A stretch of 64,000 nucleotides of DNA from Symbiobacterium thermophilum IAM 14863 (GTDB lineage Bacteria; Bacillota; Sulfobacillia; Symbiobacteriales; Symbiobacteriaceae). Shown one piece after another: positions 8,205 through 17,184 of the stretch. A program made the translations under genes and the position numbers. Numbering within the stretch: position 1 is the stretch's first letter; each line of letters starts with the position of its first letter. Below the pieces are notes generated by a model that was given only the letters and a program-made list of their open reading frames with translations, was not told where the DNA came from and ran no database searches. The DNA lies in NCBI RefSeq assembly GCF_000009905.1, contig NC_006177.1, positions 1,674,001-1,738,000 on the forward strand, given 5' to 3'.

Positions 8205-9224
8205 ATGAGCATGAAGAACGTCGCTGTGGTCGGCGCAACGGGAGCCGTCGGCCAGGAACTCCTCTCCCTGCTGGAGGCCCGCAACTTCCCTGTAGGCCGG
8301 CTCCTGCCCCTGGCGAGCAGCCGCAGCGCCGGGTCCACCGTCTCGTTCCGGGGGGAGCGCCTCATGGTTCAGGAGGCGACCCCGGAGGCCTTTGCGGGTA
8401 TGGACCTGGTCTTCTTCGCTGCGACCGGCTTGCTGTCCCGGGAGCTCGCGCCGGCGGCCGCCCGGGCGGGCGCGGTCGTCATCGACAAGTCGTCCACCTG
8501 GCGCATGGACCCCGAGGTGCCCCTGGTGGTGCCGGAGGTGAACCCCGAGGACCTGCGCAGGCACAAGGGCATCATCGCCAGTCCCAACTGCACCACGATC
8601 GGCCTGGTGATGGCGCTGAAGCCGCTCCACGACCTGGCGCGCATCACGCGGGTGATCGTCACCACCATGCAGGCCGTGTCGGGTACCGGCAAGGAGGCCA
8701 TCGAGGAACTGGAGCAGCAGGTGCGGGCCTGGACGGAGGGGCACCGGGGGGAGCTGCCGCATACCGTCTACAAGCGGCAGATCGCGTTCAACGTACTGCC
8801 CTACGCCGAGACCTTCACGGAGAACCTCTACACGACCGAGGAGATGAAGCTTTCGGCGGAGACGCGGAAGATCATGGGCCTCCCGGACCTGCCGGTCACC
8901 ATGACCTGTACGCGTGTGCCGGTCTTCGTCGGGCATTCGGAGTCGGTGCTGGTGGAGTTTGAGCGGAAGGTGACCCCCGCTGAGGCGCGCGAGGCCCTCA
9001 GCCGTTTCCCCGGCGTGCGGGTGGTCGACGATCCGCTGCAGTTCGTCTTCCCGACGGCCATCGACGCAGCCGGCACCGACGACACGCTGGTGGGCCGCAT
9101 TCGCGAGGACCTGACCAACGAGAAGGGGCTCTGGCTCTGGATCGTCAGCGACAACCTGCGCAAGGGCGCGGCCACCAACGCGGTACAGATCGCAGAGAAG
9201 CTCCTGGAGATGCAGCTGATCTAG
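8205..9224 (+). CDS. asd: Aspartate-semialdehyde dehydrogenase
   Basis: 339 aa, produces aspartate semialdehyde from aspartyl phosphate with NADPH. N-terminal GATGAVGQE nucleotide loop, active-site Cys in IASPNCTTIGLVMAL, and the C-terminal Asn-rich helix RKGAATNAVQIAE are as in the family. The order dpaA-dpaB-asd-aspartokinase-dapA is the same as in Bacillus subtilis (spoVFA-spoVFB-asd-dapG-dapA). A second ATG two codons in (8211) is possible. Confidence 0.96.
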   Translation: MSMKNVAVVGATGAVGQELLSLLEARNFPVGRLLPLASSRSAGSTVSFRGERLMVQEATPEAFAGMDLVFFAATGLLSRELAPAAARAGAVVIDKSSTWRMDPEVPLVVPEVNPEDLRRHKGIIASPNCTTIGLVMALKPLHDLARITRVIVTTMQAVSGTGKEAIEELEQQVRAWTEGHRGELPHTVYKRQIAFNVLPYAETFTENLYTTEEMKLSAETRKIMGLPDLPVTMTCTRVPVFVGHSESVLVEFERKVTPAEAREALSRFPGVRVVDDPLQFVFPTAIDAAGTDDTLVGRIREDLTNEKGLWLWIVSDNLRKGAATNAVQIAEKLLEMQLI

Positions 9225-9278
9225 GCTGCGCCCGTGCCGGGTTCGTCGGATACCGGAAAGGAGTGACGGCGGCTCGGC

Positions 9279-10499
9279 ATGCGGATCATCGTCCAGAAGT
9301 TCGGCGGCACCTCCGTGGCCACGCCGGAGGGCCGCGAGGCAGTAGTCCGCCGCGTGCGGCAGGCCCTGGACGACGGCTACGCGACGGTGGTCGTCGTCTC
9401 GGCCATGGGGCGCCAGGGCGACCCTTACGCCACCGACACGCTGATCCAGCTGGCGCAGTCGGCTGGGCCGGACCTGGCTCCCCGGGAGATGGACCTGCTG
9501 CTCTCCTGCGGCGAGATCATCTCCAGCGTACTCATGGCGGCGACGCTCACCGCCGCCGGCATCCCCGCCGTGGCCCTTACGGGCGGCCAGGCGGGCATCC
9601 AGACGGATGAGAACTACGGTAACGCGCAGATCGTGAAGGTCGATCCGGCCCCGGTGCTCAGCCGGCTGAAGGAGGGGCTGGTGGTGGTGGTGGCCGGCTT
9701 CCAGGGGGTGAACGCCGCCGGGGAGGTCACCACGCTGGGCCGCGGCGGCTCCGACACGACGGCCGCCGCGCTGGGCGGGGCCCTGCGGGCCGAGGTGGTG
9801 GAGATCTACACCGACGTCGACGGCGTCAAGACCGCGGACCCGCGCCTCGTCGCCGAGGCCCGGACGCTGTCGGTCACCACCTATGATGAAATCGCCCAGA
9901 TGGCCCACTACGGCGCCAAGGTGGTCCACCCGCGGGCGGTGGAGATCGCGATGCAGCACCGGGTGCCGATCCGGGTGCGGTCGACCTTCAGCGACAACCC
10001 CGGAACGCTCATCACCTACAGCGCCGAGGCCGGCGTCATCTGGAGCGAGCCGTTCTCCGACCGGGTCGTCACCGCCGTGACCCACGTGGTCGGGCTCGCC
10101 CAGGTGGTGGTAAAGACCGGGCGCGACTGGGCCACCCCGCGGCTGTTCCGGCGGCTGGCCAACGCCGGCATCTCGGTGGACCTGATCTCAGTTTCCATGG
10201 AGTCCAGCGCGTTCTCAATTCCCGAGTCGCGGGCGGCCCAGGCGGAGATGATCCTGACCGAGCTGGGCCTCGTGGACCTGCAGGTGCGGCACGGCTGCGC
10301 CAAGGTCACCGTGGTGGGCTCCGGCATGCGCGGCCGCCCCGGCGTCATGGCCACGGTGGCCGAGGCGCTGTACGCGGCGGAGGTGCCGATCTGGCAGACG
10401 GCCGACTCCCACGTGACCATCTCCTGCCTGATCCCCGCCGCCGACGTGCAGCGGGCGGTACAGGCCCTCCACGACGCCTTCGAGCTGGGCCGGATCTGA
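9279..10499 (+). CDS. dapG: Aspartokinase (DapG type)
   Basis: 406 aa, first enzyme of the aspartate family pathway. Kinase signature KFGGTSVATPEG at the N-terminus, GGSDTTAAALGGAL for nucleotide binding, and EIYTDVDGVKTADPR. Two ACT regulatory domains follow (from about 10090 onward), so feedback inhibition is expected. By position it corresponds to Bacillus aspartokinase I (diaminopimelate-sensitive); the effector specificity itself cannot be read from the sequence. Confidence 0.94.
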   Translation: MRIIVQKFGGTSVATPEGREAVVRRVRQALDDGYATVVVVSAMGRQGDPYATDTLIQLAQSAGPDLAPREMDLLLSCGEIISSVLMAATLTAAGIPAVALTGGQAGIQTDENYGNAQIVKVDPAPVLSRLKEGLVVVVAGFQGVNAAGEVTTLGRGGSDTTAAALGGALRAEVVEIYTDVDGVKTADPRLVAEARTLSVTTYDEIAQMAHYGAKVVHPRAVEIAMQHRVPIRVRSTFSDNPGTLITYSAEAGVIWSEPFSDRVVTAVTHVVGLAQVVVKTGRDWATPRLFRRLANAGISVDLISVSMESSAFSIPESRAAQAEMILTELGLVDLQVRHGCAKVTVVGSGMRGRPGVMATVAEALYAAEVPIWQTADSHVTISCLIPAADVQRAVQALHDAFELGRI

Positions 10500-10543
10500 T
10501 GAGATGCGCTGTGAACGCCCGAATCTGATGAGGAGGGATTTTC

Positions 10544-11425
10544 GTGCCGACATTTGGACGGCTCCTGACCGCCATGGTGACTCCGATGACCCCCGACGGT
10601 GCGGTGGACTACCAGCGGGCGGGGGAGCTCGCGAAACACCTGGTGGCGGCGGGGTCCGAGGGCCTGGTGGTCTCCGGCACCACCGGCGAATCGCCCACGC
10701 TGTCGCACGAGGAGAAGCTGCGGCTGTTCGAGACCGTGGTCGACGCGGTGGGCGGCCAGGTGTCGGTCATCGCCGGAACCGGCTCGAACAACACCGCGGA
10801 GTCGATCCGCTTCTCGCGGGAGGCGGCGCGCACCGGCGTCCACGGCCTCCTGCTGGTCACGCCCTACTACAACAAGCCCCCGCAGGAGGGGCTCTACCGC
10901 CACTTCCGGGCCGTGGCCGAGGCGGTGGACCTTCCGTGCATCCTCTACAACGTGCCGTCGCGCACGTCGGTGAACATGCTGCCGGCCACCACGCTGCGCC
11001 TCGCCCGGGACGTGCCCAACATCGTCGGCATCAAGGAGTGTGCCGACGTGGGGCAGCTCGCCGACATTCTGTCCGGGGCGCCCGAAGGCTTCCGGGTCTG
11101 GTCGGGGGACGACGCCAACCTGCTCCCGTACCTGACCGTCGGCGCCTACGGCATCATCAGCGTCGCGTCCCACGTGGTCGGCCCGCAGATGCGGGAGCTG
11201 ATCGACGCCTTCCTCGCCGGCGACACCGCCCGGGCCGCCGCCTGGCACCGGCGGCTCCTGCCGGTCTTCCGCGGGCTGTTCGCCGTCACGAACCCGATCC
11301 TGGTGAAGGCGGCCCTGCGGCTCACCGGCTTCCCGGTGGGGCCCGTCCGGCTGCCGCTGGTGGACGCGACGGAGGAGCAGGAGGAGGCCCTGCGGGAGGT
11401 GCTGGCGGAGGCGGGGGTGCTCTGA
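10544..11425 (+). CDS. dapA: 4-hydroxy-tetrahydrodipicolinate synthase
   Basis: 293-aa aldolase-type TIM barrel condensing pyruvate with aspartate semialdehyde. Signatures: GTTGESPTL, YYNKPPQEGLYRHF, the Tyr of LYNVPSRT, and the Schiff-base Lys in VGIKECADV. GTG start after GAGGAGGG. A strong hairpin ends the operon 8 bp after the stop, and a group II intron sits immediately after that hairpin. Confidence 0.96.
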   Translation: MPTFGRLLTAMVTPMTPDGAVDYQRAGELAKHLVAAGSEGLVVSGTTGESPTLSHEEKLRLFETVVDAVGGQVSVIAGTGSNNTAESIRFSREAARTGVHGLLLVTPYYNKPPQEGLYRHFRAVAEAVDLPCILYNVPSRTSVNMLPATTLRLARDVPNIVGIKECADVGQLADILSGAPEGFRVWSGDDANLLPYLTVGAYGIISVASHVVGPQMRELIDAFLAGDTARAAAWHRRLLPVFRGLFAVTNPILVKAALRLTGFPVGPVRLPLVDATEEQEEALREVLAEAGVL

Positions 11426-11433
11426 ATACGGAA

Positions 11434-11461
11434 GAGGCCGTGGCCGGCAGGCCACGGCCTC
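11434..11461 (+). terminator. dapA operon terminator hairpin and intron target
   Basis: Perfect 12-bp stem (11434-11445 with 11450-11461), GGCA loop, then GAATTC. The expected T-run is cut short because intron 1 begins 7 bases after the stem, the spacing typical of class C group II introns that insert after terminator stems. Confidence 0.85.
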
Positions 11462-11468
11462 GAATTCG

Positions 11469-13348
11469 GTGTGCCCGGCATGGGCGCTGACTTGGCGGTG
11501 AAAGTCCGCTACGGGCGAGGCAGCACCAGCCCGTTAGCCAAAGGCAAGGGTGTCCGTCGTGAGGCGGAATCTGAAGGAAGCCCGAGGCAAAGCCACGACC
11601 CGAGGAACACGAACCCCATAGGAGGCTGTGCCGCTCGGGTGAGCTGGCCGAACACAGCAAAACCCGAAGCTGCCAAAGGGCGGTGCGGTAGATGGGGCGG
11701 GTGCGGGGTGAAGGTCAGCGTTCTTACCCGGGGAGATCTGCCGGGAACGCCAGCAACGCTGGTAACCTGCGTCGGGAGACGCAGCTGAACCGGCAGAAGT
11801 CAGCAAAGGCCATAGTACCGGCAGGGGGACGCCCCAACCGGGAAGGGCCGAACGTCAGGAAAGGGGTGAACCCGTTGCGTTCGAGCAGCCCGCGACAAAC
11901 GCAGAAGACCCCGAACGGGACCTGCTCGCCGGAGGTAGCGGTGAAGCCGCAAGGGACGGCGAGAGGGCGGAGTGGGCAGCCGGCACAAGACGGAACGTTA
12001 CCCCGCGGGGAGCACAGCAACCTGATGGAGCAGGTGGTGGCCAGGGAGAACATGCTGGCCGCCCTGAAACGGGTGGAGCGGAACGGAGGCGCTCCCGGCG
12101 TGGACGGTGTCCCCACCGAACGGCTGCGGGACCAGATTCGCGTGGAGTGGAGCCGCATCCGTGAGGGACTGCTCCAGGGGACCTACAGACCGCAGCCAGT
12201 CCGCCGGGTCGAAATCCCGAAACCGGGCGGCGGCAAGCGGATGCTGGGGATTCCCACCGTGATGGACCGCCTGATCCAACAGGCACTCCTGCAAGTACTG
12301 ACGCCGATCTTTGACCCGACATTCTCCGAATCCAGCTACGGCTTTCGGCCGGGGCGGCGGGGTCATGATGCGGTCAGGAAGGCACGTCAGTACGTGGAGG
12401 AAGGGTACGACTGGGTCGTGGACATGGACCTGGAGAAGTTCTTCGACCGGGTCAACCACGACGTGCTGATGGCCCGCGTGGCGCGGCGGGTAACGGATAA
12501 GCGTGTGCTGCGGCTGATCCGGCGGTACTTACAGGCTGGGGTCATGCTGAACGGGGTAGTCGTGGCGACGGAGGAAGGGACGCCGCAGGGCGGTCCGCTG
12601 AGCCCGCTGCTGGCGAACATCCTGCTGGATGACCTCGACAAGGAGCTGGAGCGCCGCGGGCACCACTTCGTCCGGTACGCCGATGACTGCAACATCTACG
12701 TCCGCAGCAAGCGGGCGGGAGAACGGGTCTACAGGAGCGTGCGCCACTTCCTGCAGGAGCGGTTACGGCTGAAGGTCAACGAGGAGAAGAGCGCAGTGGA
12801 CCGGCCGTGGAAGCGGCAGTTCCTCGGGTTTAGTTTCTACAAGCACCGGGGAGTGCGCATCCGGCTGGCCCCGAAGAGCCTGAAGCGCGTGAAGGACAAG
12901 CTCCGCACGCTGACGGACCGCAACCGCAGCCAGAGCATGGAGGACCGAATCCGGCGCCTGAATGCTTACTTGCGGGGCTGGGTTGGGTACTATGCGCTCT
13001 CCGATGCCAGGTCAGCCTTTGAAAGACTCGAAGGATGGCTGAAGCGTCGGCTGCGAGCATGCGTATGGAAGCAGTGGAAGCGTGTACGCACGCGCTTTCG
13101 GGAGTTGCGCGCCCTCGGTTTGCCCGAATGGGTAGTCCACCAACTCGCCAACAGCCGCAAAGGCCCGTGGCGGATGGCAGGTGGCCCACTAAACAGCGCC
13201 CTGGGCGACGCCTACTGGCGTGCCCAGGGGCTGATAAGCCTGACCGAATGCTATGAAGCGACTCGTCAATCCTGGCGAACCGCCGGATGCGGACCCGCAT
13301 GTCCGGTGGTGTGAGAGGACGGGGGCTAGCCGCCCCCTCCTACTCGAT
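11469..13348 (+). mobile_element. Group II intron copy 1 (probable class C)
   Basis: About 1.88 kb. The 5' end reads GTGTGCCCGG (group II consensus GUGYG). The ribozyme domains fill 11469 to about 12020, the reverse transcriptase follows, and domain V is seen at about 13277-13312, where the stem halves around CCGGATGCGG and CCGCATGTCCGG pair. Domain VI has the GGGGGC/GCCCCC stem and a bulged A at 13342, seven bases before the 3' end CTCGAT. Position right after the dapA terminator, absence of an endonuclease domain in the encoded protein and close resemblance to Bacillus halodurans-type proteins point to class C. The 3' boundary is uncertain by one base because intron 2 abuts it. Confidence 0.9.
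12025..13314 (+). CDS. ltrA: Group II intron reverse transcriptase/maturase (copy 1)
   Basis: 429 aa. Reverse transcriptase domains in order: GAPGVDGV (RT0/1), [75 protein letters not shown], catalytic [11 protein letters not shown]; then the maturase/thumb region with [15 protein letters not shown] and a C-terminal [11 protein letters not shown]. There is no HNH endonuclease domain. ATG 12025 is taken because the frame upstream, although open, is ribozyme sequence. The last codons overlap domain V. Acts in splicing and in reverse-splicing mobility of its own intron. Confidence 0.93.
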   Translation: MEQVVARENMLAALKRVERNGGAPGVDGVPTERLRDQIRVEWSRIREGLLQGTYRPQPVRRVEIPKPGGGKRMLGIPTVMDRLIQQALLQVLTPIFDPTFSESSYGFRPGRRGHDAVRKARQYVEEGYDWVVDMDLEKFFDRVNHDVLMARVARRVTDKRVLRLIRRYLQAGVMLNGVVVATEEGTPQGGPLSPLLANILLDDLDKELERRGHHFVRYADDCNIYVRSKRAGERVYRSVRHFLQERLRLKVNEEKSAVDRPWKRQFLGFSFYKHRGVRIRLAPKSLKRVKDKLRTLTDRNRSQSMEDRIRRLNAYLRGWVGYYALSDARSAFERLEGWLKRRLRACVWKQWKRVRTRFRELRALGLPEWVVHQLANSRKGPWRMAGGPLNSALGDAYWRAQGLISLTECYEATRQSWRTAGCGPACPVV

Positions 13349-15228
13349 TGCGCCCGGCATGGGCGCTGACTTGGCGGTGAGAGTCCGCTGCGGGCGAGGC
13401 AGCACGAGCCCGCTAGCCAAAGGCAAGGGTGTCCGTCGCGAGGCGGAATCTGGAGGAAGCCGGAGGCAAAGCCACGACCCGAGGAACACGAACCTCATAC
13501 GAGGCTGTGCCGCCTGGGTGAGCTGGCGAACCACAGCAAAACCCGAGGCTGCCAAAGGGCGGTGCAGTAGATGGGGCGGGTGCGGGGCGAAGGTCAGCGT
13601 CCTTACCCGGGGAGGTCTGCCGGAAAACGCCAGCAACGCTGGTAACCCGGGCCGAGAGGCCCGGCTGAACCGGCAGAAGTCAGCAAAGGCCATAGTACCG
13701 GCAGGGGGACGCCCCGACCGGGAAGGGCCGAACGTCAGGAGAGGGGTGAACCCGTTGCGTTCGAGCAGCCCGCGACAAACGCAGAAAACCCCGCACGGGG
13801 CCTGCTCGCCGGAGGTAGCGGTGAAGCCGCAAGGGACGGCGGGAGGGCGGAGTGGGCAGCCGGCACAAGGCGGAGCGTCACCCCGCGGGGAGCAAGGCAA
13901 CCTGATGGAGCAGGTGGTGGCCAGGGAGAACATGCTGGCCGCCCTGAAACGGGTGGAGCGGAACGGAGGCGCCCCAGGCGAGGACGGTGTCCCCACCGAA
14001 CGGCTGCGGGACCAGATCCGCGCGGCGTGGGAGCGCATCCGTGAGGAACTGCTCCGGGGGACCTACAGACCGCAGCCAGTCCGCCGGGTCGAAATCCCGA
14101 AACCGGGCGGCGGCAAGCGGATGTTGGGTATTCCCACCGTGATGGACCGCCTGATCCAGCAGGCACTCCTGCAAGTACTGACACCAATCTTTGACCCGAC
14201 ATTCTCCGAATCCAGCTACGGCTTCCGGCCGGGGCGGCGGGGTCATGACGCGGTCAGGAAGGCACGTCAGTACGTGGAGGAAGGGTACGACTGGGTCGTG
14301 GACATGGACCTGGAGAAGTTCTTCGACCGGGTCAACCACGACGTGCTGATGGCCCGCGTGGCACGGCGGGTAACGGATAAGCGTGTGCTGCGGCTGATCC
14401 GGCGGTACTTACAGGCTGGGGTCATGCTGAACGGGGTAGTCGTGGCGACGGAGGAAGGGACGCCGCAGGGCGGTCCGCTGAGCCCGCTGCTGGCGAACAT
14501 CCTGCTGGATGACCTCGACAAGGAGTTGGAGCGCCGCGGGCACCACTTCGTCCGGTACGCCGATGACTGCAACATCTACGTCCGCAGCAAGCGGGCGGGA
14601 GAACGGGTCTACAGGAGCGTGCGCCACTTCCTGCAGGAGCGGTTACGGCTGAAGGTCAACGAGGAGAAGAGCGCAGTGGACCGGCCGTGGAAGCGGCAGT
14701 TCCTCGGGTTTAGTTTCTACAAGCACCGGGGAGTGCGCATCCGGCTGGCCCCGAAGAGCCTGAAGCGCGTGAAGGACAAGCTCCGCACGCTGACGGACCG
14801 CAACCGCAGCCAGAGCATGGAGGACCGAATCCGGCGCCTGAATGCTTACTTGCGGGGCTGGGGTGGGTACTATGCGCTCTCCGATGCCAGGTCAGCCTTT
14901 GAAAGACTCGAAGGATGGCTGAAGCGTCGGCTGCGAGCATGCGTATGGAAGCAGTGGAAGCGTGTACGCACGCGCTTTCGGGAGTTGCGCGCCCTCGGTT
15001 TGCCCGAATGGGTAGTCCACCAACTCGCCAACAGCCGCAAAGGCCCGTGGCGGATGGCAGGTGGCCCACTAAACAGCGCCCTGGGCAACGCCTACTGGCG
15101 TGCCCAGGGGCTGATAAGCCTGACCGAATGTTATGAAGCGACTCGTCAATCCTGGCGAACCGCCGGATGCGGACCCGCATGTCCGGTGGTGTGAGAGGAC
15201 GGGGGCTAGCCGCCCCCTCCTACTCGAT
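13348..15228 (+). mobile_element. Group II intron copy 2, inserted directly after copy 1
   Basis: Same organisation and length as copy 1, joined head to tail with no spacer: it begins TTGCGCCCGG where copy 1 begins GTGTGCCCGG. It ends CTACTCGATT like copy 1. The copies share about 99% of the last 1.17 kb but are clearly less alike in the first 0.7 kb. The domain VI hairpin of copy 1 may have served as the terminator-like target for copy 2. Boundaries are uncertain by one base. Confidence 0.9.
13905..15194 (+). CDS. ltrA: Group II intron reverse transcriptase/maturase (copy 2)
   Basis: 429 aa, intact, nearly identical to copy 1. Differences seen: GAPGEDGV for GAPGVDGV in the first RT motif, RAAWERIREELLRG for [21 protein letters not shown] for RGWVGYY in the maturase region, and GNAYW for GDAYW near the end. 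The catalytic YADD is kept. Whether the V-to-E change in the otherwise well kept first motif lowers activity is unknown; the open frame suggests recent or ongoing function. Confidence 0.92.
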   Translation: MEQVVARENMLAALKRVERNGGAPGEDGVPTERLRDQIRAAWERIREELLRGTYRPQPVRRVEIPKPGGGKRMLGIPTVMDRLIQQALLQVLTPIFDPTFSESSYGFRPGRRGHDAVRKARQYVEEGYDWVVDMDLEKFFDRVNHDVLMARVARRVTDKRVLRLIRRYLQAGVMLNGVVVATEEGTPQGGPLSPLLANILLDDLDKELERRGHHFVRYADDCNIYVRSKRAGERVYRSVRHFLQERLRLKVNEEKSAVDRPWKRQFLGFSFYKHRGVRIRLAPKSLKRVKDKLRTLTDRNRSQSMEDRIRRLNAYLRGWGGYYALSDARSAFERLEGWLKRRLRACVWKQWKRVRTRFRELRALGLPEWVVHQLANSRKGPWRMAGGPLNSALGNAYWRAQGLISLTECYEATRQSWRTAGCGPACPVV

Positions 15229-15321
15229 TCTCAGAGCTGTCCCCGGCAGTGCGATCGGCACGAGGGACGGCCCCCGCACGCACGTGCTTCAGGGAGAGAC
15301 AGGCGAGCGCACGGGACGGGA

Positions 15322-16257
15322 TCAGGGTGCGCGCCGGAAGGTCACCCAGCACGGCGCGGGCCGGAACGGGAACGCCTCCATCTGGATCATTGCCCAGGGG
15401 TCGGTGCTGTCGAACTCGCCCTTCAGCGCCGGGAGTCCCCGTCGGTGCGCAGCCAGGACCTGCCTGCGGGTGAGCGCCAGGATCAGGTCGCGCTCGTGCG
15501 CCCGGTGGCCTGCCGCGACGCCCCGCCAGGAGAGGATGAGCCCGGCGTCGGGGTCTGGGTGCGCGGCGCTCATAGCGACCGGCCGTCCGTGCCGGAGGGC
15601 GATGAAGCTGGCCTCCGGGTCCGGCGGGTCCCGGCGGAGGAGGTCCGTCCACCCGTCCGCGTCCATGGTCCGGGGCGGGTTCGGGCCGTGGGTCGCCGTG
15701 TAGACCTCCGCCAGCAGGGGTGCCAGTTGCCGGAGCCCGTCGGACGCAGCCTGCAGGTCAGCCAGCGGGACGATCGCGTAACCCAGCGCGGCGCAGCGGC
15801 TCTCGCAGTCCGCGTGGAGGTCCTCCTGCGGGTCCCCCAGCGGCAGCTCGGGCTCCCAGGTGCGCCGCACCTCCGTGAAGCCGTGGCGCCTGGCGAAGCG
15901 CATGCCGGATTCGCTGTGCTCCCAGGTGGAGCCCTGCAGGGGGAGACGGCCGGGGCTACGCTGCGCCAGCGCCATCAAGAGCCGCGTGCCCAGCCCCCGG
16001 CGCCCGAACCGCGGGTGCACGTTGATCCCCACGTACAGGGCGTGTGGATGAAACGGGTTGGTCCAGGCGGAGCCGAATCCGACAAGCGTTCCGCCTTCGT
16101 CGGCCACCAGCGTGCGCAGGAAGCCGCCTTGTGCCGTCGGGGCGCTGGCGCCGAAGCGGTAATACTGCACGGTCCACGTGTCCTGGCCCCAGATCTGCCG
16201 AAGGAGGTCCTGCAGGGTGGGGGCGTCCTCGGGTCGGTAGTCGCGAATCTGCGCCAC
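15322..16257 (-). CDS. Double GNAT-domain acetyltransferase
   Basis: 311 aa, cytoplasmic. The N-terminal half is a standard GNAT domain with acetyl-CoA loop VHPRFGRRGLGTRLL (R-x2-G-x-G pattern) and MRFARRHGFTEVRRTWE near its end. The C-terminal half has the layout of a second, weaker GNAT domain (SFIALRHGRPVAMSAAHP, VAAGHRAHERDLILAL) without a clear acetyl-CoA loop. GTG start with AAAGGAGGCG upstream. The substrate cannot be told. It lies in a short accessory segment between the introns and RNase J that breaks the order found in Bacillus. Confidence 0.85.
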   Translation of the reverse strand: MAQIRDYRPEDAPTLQDLLRQIWGQDTWTVQYYRFGASAPTAQGGFLRTLVADEGGTLVGFGSAWTNPFHPHALYVGINVHPRFGRRGLGTRLLMALAQRSPGRLPLQGSTWEHSESGMRFARRHGFTEVRRTWEPELPLGDPQEDLHADCESRCAALGYAIVPLADLQAASDGLRQLAPLLAEVYTATHGPNPPRTMDADGWTDLLRRDPPDPEASFIALRHGRPVAMSAAHPDPDAGLILSWRGVAAGHRAHERDLILALTRRQVLAAHRRGLPALKGEFDSTDPWAMIQMEAFPFRPAPCWVTFRRAP

Positions 16258-16271
16258 GGCCAGCGCCTCCT

Positions 16272-16589
16272 TTACTGCTGGTTGACCCTGTGCACCGTGC
16301 CGAAGGCAGAGACGAAGAGCACGGTGCGCCGGTGGTGTTCCGGCAGGTCCGCCGGGAGAAGTCCGCAGGCGTACTCAAGCTCCACCCGCCAGCCGAACGG
16401 GACGCGCTCAGCCCCCACCGAGCCGCAGCCCTGGCAGTTGATCCCGCAGCCGTCTACCACGCCGGTCCAGCCTGACGTGAAGGAGGCCTCCGCCCGCTGC
16501 TGCGCCGCGTCCGCGCTGAGCCACGGCGCCCAGTAGAGCGCCGGGGCGCAGGCCAGCAGGATCAACAGTCCCAGTCCGATCTTCCGCAT
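16272..16589 (-). CDS. Small exported protein with CxxxCxxC motif
   Basis: 105 aa, not recognised. ATG with GGGAGGC upstream. An N-terminal hydrophobic stretch (LGLLILLACAPALYWAPW) looks like a signal peptide or anchor. The mature part has a compact Cys cluster, DGCGINCQGCGS, plus one further Cys (YACG). The spacing could hold a metal or disulfides. It lies 14 bp upstream of the GNAT gene on the same strand, so the two are probably co-transcribed. Confidence 0.6.
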   Translation of the reverse strand: MRKIGLGLLILLACAPALYWAPWLSADAAQQRAEASFTSGWTGVVDGCGINCQGCGSVGAERVPFGWRVELEYACGLLPADLPEHHRRTVLFVSAFGTVHRVNQQ

Positions 16590-16749
16590 GGCGGAGCCTC
16601 CCTTCGCCATAAAGACGGGCCGTCCGTCCCCGCGGTTCACGGGCGGGGCCGGCATAGGGGCCACCCCGGCGTTACTGCCATCGTGGCCGCGGCACCGTGG
16701 GCTGAGGAGCCCGTCGGGCACACGGCCGGCTTTCACGTGGCATCGTCTG

Positions 16750-17060
16750 GCTGCTCCCCGCCGGGGCGGCCGCCGCAGGGGGGTCGCCGAAGGATGCTCG
16801 GCTTTCCGGCGGGAGGACCTGGATCAGGCCCTCTCTGCACGCAGGCTGGTCAAGCCGATGCTGATGCGGTCCACCCTGCACATCGTCAGCGCCTGCGACT
16901 ACCTGCGCATCCGGCAGGCGCTGCAGCCCGTCCTGTCCCGGGACCAGTTCTATTGTAGCCGTGACGCCCAGCGAGAACAGGATGATCCAAAGCCAGCCCT
17001 GTGTGTGCACCTGATGCAGCGCGAAGATCCGGCGCCGTTTCCGACCCTGCATGGGCATAT
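16750..17060. pseudogene. Scar of two gene remnants (winged-helix family and a membrane protein)
   Basis: On the plus strand about 16795-16945 encodes FRREDLDQALSARRLVKP followed by MLMRSTLHIVSACDYLRI, which fits the middle of the winged-helix (HTH_42/YcaQ-like) family; the N-terminal third is missing or scrambled and the match stops abruptly near 16950. On the minus strand 16945-17055 reads as the N-terminus of a basic-then-hydrophobic protein, RRRIFALHQVHTQGWLW then IILFSLGVTATI, also cut at about 16945. The two truncations meet, as expected for a deletion junction. Neither is a complete gene. Confidence 0.5.
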
Positions 17061-17184
17061 GCGCATCCGGCAGTAGGCAGAGGAGCCGGCCCGTGTTACG
17101 GTGACGGTGACTCGGGCGGCGGTCCCGGTCGCCGCAGGGGGCGCTCCCGGACCGCCGCCAGGGCGGGGGAGTGAGGTGACGCGC

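Noticed and set aside
5708-8365. 885-aa minus-strand frame under dapB-dpaB
   Set aside because: Antisense shadow of dapB, dpaA and dpaB, all of which have strong family motifs.
11692-12024. N-terminal extension of the intron protein frame
   Set aside because: Overlaps ribozyme domains and is not like known maturases; the protein starts near 12025.
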